From: Cristatella mucedo
Taxonomy: Eukaryota; Bryozoa; Phylactolaemata; Cristatellidae
Direction: 5' to 3'
Assembly (NCBI GenBank): GCA_009760855.2
Contig: WPIO01000085.1
Location: 412,501-465,000 of the forward strand
DNA: 52,500 bases
The notes under the pieces are model-generated. The model was given only the letters and a program-made list of their open reading frames with translations, did not search any database and was not told the origin of the DNA. The translations under genes and the position numbers were made by a program. Of this stretch, positions 45,539 through 52,500 are shown piece after piece (the first letter of the stretch is position 1; each line of letters starts with the position of its first letter).

Positions 45539-45679
45539 TTTTCCTCCTCCTACACCAAAGAGCCGATGCGGCGGCGGCTACTGCGCTGCCGCGGCCTGCG
45601 TGCGTCGGCTCCGCGCGATGCTCGTCGAGCGCCGCGTGCAGCACGTCAGCCTGGCTCTTTGGTCTAGAAGGAGGAAAAA
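45539..45679. repeat. 27-bp imperfect inverted repeat
   Basis: TTTTTCCTCCTCC and CACCAAAGAGCC (45539-45565) pair with GGCTCTTTGGT and GGAGGAAAAA (45653-45679); loop about 87 nt, itself GC-rich. Confidence 0.8.
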
Positions 45680-46079
45680 CCGCGTCGGCCACGCTGACCG
45701 AAGCTGGCCCGCTCGCAGACGAAGAGCTGACATTTGCTCGGCGAGGTGCATTAGCATGTCTCCTAATTGATGCTGCTATCGCCTTTGCCATCATCCTGAC
45801 GCGGCGCCGAGGTTTGGGCTACAGAGGCGACTCACTTTTCCCCCTCCTAGCCCAGAGAGGAAAGAGGGGACCGGTAGCAAGCTCGCGCCAATTACAGCTC
45901 ACTGCAAGATCGACGCAGCTCAGCGACGGCGACGCTTCTGCACAGCAAAGTATGAGAAAATTAGCGAAAGTGACCGCAGGCTGAAATGCGGCAGTAAGAG
46001 ACGGCGGCGGCGGCGACGGCGGCGACGGATGAAGAGAGGAAAAACACAGGAAGAGGGCGAAACACAGGAAGACAGCGAA

Positions 46080-46295
46080 AAGTGAGCGAAAAAGAGAGAG
46101 CGAGAATAGAGTGGAGGGAGTGGAGGGAGGGAGGGAGGGAGACAGACAGACAGACAGACAGACGGACAGACAGACAGACGGACGGAGAGATGGAGAGAGA
46201 GAATAGAGTGGAGAGAGCGAGGGTGGGAGGGAGGGAGGGAGACAGACAGACAGACAGACAGAGAGACAGACAGAAAGAGAGAGAGAGAGAATAGA
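46080..46295. repeat. (GACA)n / (GAGG)n purine-rich microsatellite
   Basis: Two similar blocks of GGGAGGGAGGGAGACAGACAGA; the block structure (46120-46185 and 46220-46275) suggests an internal duplication. Confidence 0.95.
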
Positions 46296-46379
46296 GTGGA
46301 GATTAAGAAGAGCACTCTGGGAGGTATACAGACGCGGCGTAGTAAGAGGTTGCATTCGGCCTAATGCAATGGGGCACCT

Positions 46380-47400
46380 CTATTAATCTCGAATTAAAGC
46401 GGTAATTGGCAGCGACGGTGAGGCGCTGCGTTGGTTGCGGTCGTTGCAGCGCTGCCTCAGTCGAAGGGCGACCTGGCGAAGGTGCCCGCGCGCACGAGTC
46501 TTCAGCGTAGCAGCGTCTGCAGAACTTAGACGAAGACGCGTGCAGCGGCTGCTGCGGCGGCTGCTGCGGCTGCTGCAGCTGCAAGATAAAAGGTCAGCGC
46601 TGCTCCGCCGCTTCAGCCTCCGCGTCATGCCAACGCTGCGCTAATTCGCGCCGGCCGACCGCAGACGACAGCCGCCCACTGACCACGTGACCGCACCGCC
46701 GCCCACTGACCGCAGTAAAGCGAGTGCAGCATTTACAACGAGTACCGCGCTACAGCGTTCGCCGCAGCGTTTACCGCACTTCCGCTCAGGCAGCTGCTTA
46801 GCACGGCTATCGTCCGGTGGCCGGGGGGGGGCGGTAGGTGGAATGCGGGCGGCGGAAGGGTTTATTCCGCCGCATGTGGGCGCGGCGGAAAAGCGCTCAC
46901 TGTACAGCTCGCTGTACTGCCCGCTCTCGCTGTACAGCTACGTGCCGTACAGCGAGCGCAGCATAGACGAGTGCAGCGAGTCGCGCGTCTCGGTCCGCGT
47001 GCAAACGCTGCTCGCTGTGTTGCTCGGCGCACGGCTCAGGATCTAGCGGCATGTACCTGCAAACGAGGTCGTCGAATCGGCTGACCTCCGCTATTTCGCA
47101 CGCAGTCAGCATCGCGGCGGAAGCTTTCGGGCGCGCGCGCGCGCGGTCGTGCTGCTTCGCACCGAATTTTGACAGCACCACGTGAGCTGCGCGACGACGC
47201 ACCTGCGCGATGATGGATCGTGGAGCAGCGCCCGCGCGCGAGCGCGCGCTCTCTCCGCTCCTCAGCTGCAGCTCAGTGCTCCGGGTCAAGCCGTGGGGCG
47301 CCCGGCGAGCTCTCGGTCCGAGCGGCTGCGTCTGCGCGTCGCCCGATGACCGGCGAGAGCCACGTGACTCGGCGTAGACGAGGGAGCGGGGCGCCCCGAA
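46380..47400. promoter_or_regulatory. CpG-rich domain, part 4
   Basis: GC-rich with CTGTACAGC repeats (46905-46965) and an open frame around 46842-47046 whose Tyr/Ser-rich part is made by those repeats. E-box CACGTG at about 47178 and 47360. No gene fixed. Confidence 0.3.
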
Positions 47401-47624
47401 GGTCCGATGACGGACCGATCTGGCTCGCAATCGCCCCTACCGACGCCATCGCCATCGCCACCTGAAGGAAAAGAGGCGCTCGCTGTTTTTCAGCCATCGG
47501 AAGTTGCTTTTAGGCTGCTTCTCGCGGCCCGACGACGCAGCGCCAACGATGGCGACGACGATGTCGGCCCGAGCGCTTCGTCCCTTGCGTCTCTAGCCAC
47601 GAAAGCTTCCCCCCTCTCCCGCAG

Positions 47625-47999
47625 ACGAACGAGTCGGCTCCGGCCGATGCCGCTGACGCTGCCGCATCGGAGGTATTGAACTCGCTCGCTCGCGTCACGA
47701 ACCTCGAAGGGTCGAGCGTCGCGGCGTGGCGGGTGGCGCATGCGGCGGCGGCAGCGGCGCGTTGTGAAGTGTTAGCTGCTGCGGGCACGCGATCTACCAG
47801 GCAAGACAGCTGCATGAACGGGATGCTACAAGACGCGATGCATTCTATCGAGGAAGATGCCGCAGCCGGAAGCGAGCGCAAGCAGCTAGCTTCTACTTCC
47901 GGCCGCCGGTCGATGCATCGAGGGGCGGGCCTGGTGCACTGGCGGCAGTCGGCAGCCGCGTCGGAGGCTTGGATGGCGGCAGCGGCGGCGACGGGCTAG
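47625..47999 (+). other. Candidate 3' exon, 124 codons
   Basis: After a pyrimidine-rich CCCCTCTCCCGCAG, a phase-0 open frame runs to TAG at 47997-47999. It begins TNESAPADAADAAASEVL and contains NLEGSSVAAWRVAHA and MLQDAMHSIEEDAA, a plausible helical, Ala-rich protein end. A frame from an ATG at 47407 (MTDRSGSQSPLPTPSPSPP) could supply the start but is in another phase and needs an unseen donor. The minus strand is also open here, so this is weak. ETS sites face each other at 47867-47903. Confidence 0.25.
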
Positions 48000-48341
48000 C
48001 TCGCTAAAGTGCAGGGCGATTTGTAATTTCAATTTTCGGTAGTGCGAAACGATTGGCCGATTGGCCGGGCTTAGGCGGACGTGGATTGGCTGTGATTAGG
48101 CTGTCGCTGAGACGCGAATTCCTAATTGGCTTTTACACCGGTCGAGTCTCTTGCGGCATGGCTGTATACTAAATCGAGACAAGGCTAGTCACGTGTCCAT
48201 CTAGGGATCGGTCACCATGTCACTGTGCCAGGTCCAGTACTTCCGGAGCGAGACTGAATGCTATATGGATAGCAGTACAAATTCCACCACTCCAACAGGC
48301 GAATTTAGAGACCATGCAGCGGTTAAAGGCCAATGCTCCAG
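48000..48341. other. No gene seen
   Basis: Unassigned flank with GATTGGC-type motifs (48050-48095, CCAAT complement) before the LINE. Confidence 0.35.
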
Positions 48342-49235
48342 TAATAATGATAATACAAATAATAATACATTTGATATAGCGCCCTCAGAGAACTCAATCT
48401 CTTTCTAGGCACTTCACCTTTGGTGAAAGGAAGCAAGACCGAATGTTTAGTGATAGCTTGCTCAATGGCAGCAAGCATAATGTGGTTATGGGTGACATGC
48501 ATTGGGTCAGCATGCAAATATGGTTAGTGGGAGCATGCACAGTGTCAGCACGCATCATCACAGAAAGGACGAAGCAGATGGATCCAATAAATACTGATAT
48601 AAATAGATGCGTTTTTAATTTCTTTTAAAATGTGGTCAAGTCAGGAGATGTCGTGACGCAATTTGGAAGTGAGTTCCAGGCTTTGGGCGCATACAAACTA
48701 GAGGCACGGTCTCGAAAAGATTTGAGGTTCGTTTGAGGTATAGGTAAACAATTAGATTAAAAACAGCGAGTGGTACGATGCTTAGCCTGGTGGGGGAGTA
48801 AATCTGATAGGTAGTCTGAAGCCACAGAATGAAGAAGCCTACAAGTGAATAACAGAACCTTGAAGTCGAAGTCTTGCTTGACTGGGAGCCAGCGAAAGTC
48901 GGCAATTAGTGGTGTGATGTGGCAGCTGCGACGCTCACGACAGACAAGCCTAGCTGCAGAGTTTCGCACCAGCTGTAAGCGCCTGATTGCACATGCCGGT
49001 TGACCAGCGAGCAGCGAGTTGCAGAAATCGAGACGGGATGTCACAAATACATGGACCAACTTAGACGTGGTATCCTTATCTAAGCAAGCCCGAAATTTAG
49101 CATTGTTACGTGGCTGAAAGTAGGCAGACATGACTGTGGAGCTGACATGGCCGTCCAAGAAAAGGTCACCTTGGAGTAGGACACCTAGATTTCGTGCAGA
49201 TTCAACAGCAGATATGGTGGCAGAGCTAATTTGAG
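48342..49235 (-). mobile_element. LINE 3' part, minus strand, long copy
   Basis: 3' tail from (AAT)n at 48342, then 3' UTR and coding up to about 49235, with SSATVMSAYFQ-like and DKDTTSKLVHVFVTSRLDF, NSAARLVCRERRSCHITPL motifs. Frames are broken in at least two places. No insertion inside. Confidence 0.87.
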
Positions 49236-49295
49236 CGCAACGAACTTCCTGCTTTCCGTTCGCCCGTTGAGAACAAAGCCCAGAATGAACTATTC

Positions 49296-49300
49296 TCATT

Positions 49301-49341
<41 letters not shown>

Positions 49342-49443
49342 ATAATTTGACCTTGTAACCCTTGACCTTGTAAAGTGCTGCAGATGAGCATCACATGAGC
49401 CCCGAGTAACATCTCTCTATCTCTCTGTCTCTAACTCTGTGTT

Positions 49444-49482
<39 letters not shown>
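49296..49482. repeat. Two (TA)n microsatellites
   Basis: 49301-49336 and 49449-49481. The first is bounded by ATTCTCAT and ATGAGAAT, a small inverted repeat around the TA loop. Confidence 0.9.
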
Positions 49483-49487
<5 letters not shown>

Positions 49488-49499
49488 GAATGTTTACCA

Positions 49500-50050
49500 G
49501 GTATTTTCGAGAGCCTTCGAGGACGCGACGCCTAGCGCCAGTATACGTGCACGTCACGTGACGAGCGGTCTCGCGGTCGTACGCTTCTCACCGGGCTCAT
49601 TGCACCCGAGGGTGCTCTCTGTAGCTTTTCGCTGTCGCCTATTCGACGCTCTCCGACAGCTGAACAGCTGACCGCGAATGGAGTCGCTGCTGTCGCTCGG
49701 CGTCGATTGTCTATAAAGTCTAGACTCATCTTTCGCCTTGGCCTTGTCGGTAACGTCTGCTCAACCGTTCTATTCCGGCGGTGACTAATCACGCTCGCTT
49801 CTCTCAGGCGACGTCATTTCCTTTCGTGTGGTTCAGCTGTCATGGGGCTTTTTTTAACGATTTATTGATCGCAGCTAATTATTTTTTAACGCATCCCTAA
49901 TTTATCCCCGTAATTTGTATGGAAGACGGTTGGCGTTGAAAGACCGACCAGCGAAGACACGAGGATGCGTCTTTACTGAGACTTGTGGCGGTGACAGACG
50001 CAAAGACGTATTGTTATTGTATATGTTATTATATTATCATTATATGTATT
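49500..50050. other. No gene recognised
   Basis: Moderately GC-rich start (CACGTCACGTGACG at about 49550, an E-box) and A+T-richer end. No supported exon. Confidence 0.35.
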
Positions 50051-50054
50051 ATTT

Positions 50055-50165
50055 GCTGAGACGTAAATGATGTTGACAGAAGCCTGTAGCAAATTCAAGG
50101 CTTTTGGTGCATACCGACTGAAGGGCGGATCACCAAAAGACTTCATTAATACATCGATGAAGTCC
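50055..50165 (-). mobile_element. Old LINE fragment, minus strand
   Basis: TTCAAGGCTTTTGGTGCATA and GGATCACCAAAAGACTTC correspond to the AYAPKALN / SFGDPPF part of the LINE frame, much diverged. Confidence 0.65.
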
Positions 50166-51674
50166 ATTATGTCCTAAATGTGTGTTTGTGTGTGTGTAGC
50201 ATCTAGGATAGCAGTAGTAAATGAGGCTGCAACGCCCATCGCAGTAAGTGGATGTCCGTAACATAATCAAAGATCAAAACTGTGCAGCTTTCAACATTTT
50301 CTCATCGATTCCTTTATTAGCAAGTGAAAAACATACGATCTGGGAGGCTGAAATATTCCATAGAGCCAGATATATTTCTTAGAGCAAGGAAGCTGTCAGG
50401 CGACTTTATGCTGGCTTAGTGAAAAGCAAAAATTAGGCCAAAATAGGTAACCAAGGTAACCATTTCCATTTTGGATCGCCAAGTCTAGTGAGTTAACAGA
50501 TGCCAACAAAGCAGCGTTGAAATCCCGAAAGCAGAGCAGAAATTATTACAAAGTACAACCGTTGCTATCTCTATCGGATCTACGGTGACGGTAAAGAGAT
50601 CAAGCTCCAGCGAAGGTCACGGCCAAGCCACGACTTCTCTTGGTGTCAACCCATGACCTTGACTGAGGCAGCCAGTCTTACGAGGTGGAAGGGATATATG
50701 TAACCTAGTAAGTAAGTCACTTCCAGTCTGGTTTTAGAGGTAATCGCTGCACAGAGGCAGCATGGCTTCGATGAATAACGATCTTCTCAGGAATGCGGTC
50801 CTAATTAAGTAAAGTCTGCTTGCTTTGATCTGTAGGCAGGATTCAATGCTTTTGATCCCTGACTCGAGCTTTCGCCATCTCCACTGAGTTCTAAAAATGG
50901 CACTGAACGGCAATGGCTTAGGTCCACACTCAGTGGGAGGTGCGTAAGTATATTCGTGTAAACAGCCGAACAGTTGCCATACTCTGCCTCTTGATGATGT
51001 GATCGCACAATCTAGGTTTCCCCTTGTCAGAGCATTACAGGCAACCTGTACTTACGCTCTTATCACCCCCAGCCCTCCAGAACGTGCAATTCTCTCTCAA
51101 CCCTCGCTGCATGCATTACGGAACTCCTTACTTGGATGCCAGCAAGCTATTTCAGATTCAATGACGATAAAGCGTCGCATAAAGTAGCTGTATACAACCA
51201 GCTGTTCATTAATGTTTCGGTCAGCCACCGAGAGTTAAGGTCGCATGTACAGTAAAGAAAAAAACCTCCTACTTATAAGAGCGTCCTACTTATTTCCGGC
51301 GGATCTTGTAGTCTTGTTTGTCGGTCCGAAGATCTAGCTGCGTACAAGCAGGACCGCTTTTTTGGATTTCCGGTGCAGTGCTCTGACCGCGCGCTAAATA
51401 AAGCTTGCTCGAGGCACGTCATGTGGCTGCACGGTTTCGTGCACTTTGGATCTTCGCCATCGGCCGACCTTGACATTTGCCATCGGCAGACCTGTGCCGC
51501 GTTCGCCGGCAGCAGCTGGCTCAGCCGCCGCCGCCGCCGCCTGAGGTCGCTCTTCTGGAGATCGCTGATTCGTACCGCCGCAGCCTCCGTGTCGACGCTT
51601 GCTGACGAGAGGGATTGACATCAGTTGACTGTGGCATTTTTCGATATTTATCCCACTCGCTCGTCCCCATAGTG
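50166..51674. other. No gene recognised
   Basis: Unassigned sequence. At 51480-51560 a GC-rich CCGCCGCCGCC stretch lies in an open frame on both strands without recognisable product. Confidence 0.35.
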
Positions 51675-51960
51675 AATGAAGATGGCTGCCCAATTAATAA
51701 ACATGGCTGCTCAATGAACGGATACGGTTGCCCAATAAATGAATATGGCTGCCCAATTAATGAATATGGCTGCCCAATGAATAAACATGGCTGCCCAATG
51801 AATGAATGTGGCTGCCCAATGAATGAATGTGGTTGCCCAATGAATAAACATGGCTGCCCAATGAATGAATGTGGCTGCTCAATAAATGAACATGTGCGCC
51901 CGATCGATAGATGAACACGCGGCAACCCGATGAATGAATGAGTGTTGCTGCCCGCTATCC
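51675..51960. repeat. 21-bp tandem array, ATGGCTGCCCAATGAATGA type
   Basis: About a dozen units, diverging towards 51960. The unit length is a multiple of three, so both strands stay open (plus NEYGCPI, minus SFIGQPH) without being genes. Each unit carries ATGGCTGC, a weak YY1-like core. Confidence 0.9.
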
Positions 51961-51963
51961 TAA

Positions 51964-52190
51964 AAAGCTCTGATCGAAACGCGGACGAAACGTCCGCTGG
52001 AAAGTCCAGGCAGGCCATCGTGCTGCACTTCGAACCGTTTTAGGTCGTTCTCCAATTTCTTTCTTTTTTCAAACTTCTTGCGTAACTTTCTGAATCCCCT
52101 TTCTTCTGTTCCACCTCTCGATTCTGCTCCAGCACCTTCACCGCGAGCTCTGCCGACCCGGGTGTACGGCGAATAGCAAACACGTAGCAT
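51964..52190 (-). CDS. Possible small ORF or coiled-coil exon
   Basis: An ATG at 52188-52190 opens 76 codons with a strongly charged helix, RKLRKKFEKRKKLENDLKRF. A second frame of the same strand, after a GGTCGGCAG acceptor-like site, gives SAELAVKVLEQNREVEQKK, which recalls the AELxxxLLExNxELE pattern of dynein-adaptor coiled coils (BICD-like, CDR2, HAP1). Only one frame can be right and I cannot choose; no partner exon is seen. Confidence 0.28.
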
Positions 52191-52199
52191 TAAAATACG

Positions 52200-52500
52200 G
52201 AATAAAACTTAAATAACGTAATATAAAACATAAAAAACGTGTACACATTAAAATTTGGAGGGTTGAGAGATCAAATTACGTGATTTACGCGCGCAAATTT
52301 ACGCGGCGTTTGTGCTGTTCCCCTCGGTCGGTTTGTGCTCGACTCGTCTCGCCTGCCAACGAGACCTGTCGGTACAACTAGCCCCGCCGACTTTGACGCG
52401 TCGATTTATATCGCGAAGCGCTGCGAATGCAAGCAATTGCAAGTGCTGCACACGTCCTGCGCTCTGCTGCGGAAATTCTGCAATGCTCGCTTATTCAGCC
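52200..52500. other. Right edge, no gene seen
   Basis: Short A+T part (52190-52260) and a GC-richer end. Nothing recognisable before the window ends. Confidence 0.3.

Noticed and set aside
45819-46355. 178-residue minus ORF with a Ser/Pro/Leu-rich middle
   Set aside because: The core is the (GACA)n/(GAGG)n microsatellite; flanks have no recognisable domain.
46687-47046. 119-residue ORF with SLYSSLYCPLSLYSY
   Set aside because: The Tyr/Ser run comes from CTGTACAGC repeats; no domain, no clear start or splice evidence.
51521-52018. ORF with SFIGQPH repeats
   Set aside because: It translates the 21-bp array; the plus strand is equally open.

Overview
The window is nuclear DNA of a multicellular animal. 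It has intron-split genes, CpG-rich islands with ETS-, YY1- and E2F-type promoter motifs, long microsatellites, tRNA-derived SINEs, an L2/CR1-type LINE family and a GTF2IRD2/ZBED-type hAT transposon. A chordate, possibly a jawless vertebrate, is my guess from this repeat mix and the GC-rich third codon positions; nothing in the window proves it.

Two loci can be assembled with good support. At 887-4616 (+) four small exons join in frame to a 138-residue SNAPC5 homologue, a small subunit of the snRNA-activating complex. At 22289-27497 (+) three exons join in frame to a 547-residue protein with a signal peptide, a protease-associated (PA) domain split over exons 1 and 2, and a whole rhodopsin-like 7TM domain in exon 3. 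A second copy of the last two exons, in the same order, spacing and intron phase, lies at 35040-37154 (+) and is broken by one stop and two frameshifts. This tandem PA-7TM receptor locus is the most unusual item here; I know of no described family with this architecture.

Layout: 1-0.9 kb interspersed repeat and promoter side of SNAPC5; 0.9-4.6 kb SNAPC5; 4.6-9.2 kb no firm gene, short tandem repeats and a 104-bp duplication; 9.25-11.74 kb dead hAT element carrying a SINE; 11.7-19.3 kb CpG islands with weak exon candidates, hairpins and a GGAA-type minisatellite; 19.4-22.2 kb GA tract, nested SINEs and LINEs; 22.3-27.5 kb receptor gene with repeat-filled introns; 27.7-27.9 kb motif-rich 22-bp array; 28-35 kb decayed LINE, Tigger-like and other repeats; 35.0-37.2 kb receptor pseudogene; 37.2-41.4 kb LINE and SINE copies, a 35-bp array with nuclear-receptor half-sites, and hairpins; 41.6-48 kb a large GC-rich domain with several YY1-type start sites on both strands; 48-52.5 kb LINE, a 21-bp array and a possible coiled-coil exon.

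The mobile elements form layers: SINE B shares its 3' end with the LINE, LINEs are nested in LINEs at the same A+T site, and SINE A copies sit inside both LINE and hAT sequence. Near-perfect short-loop inverted repeats are also frequent in otherwise unique sequence.
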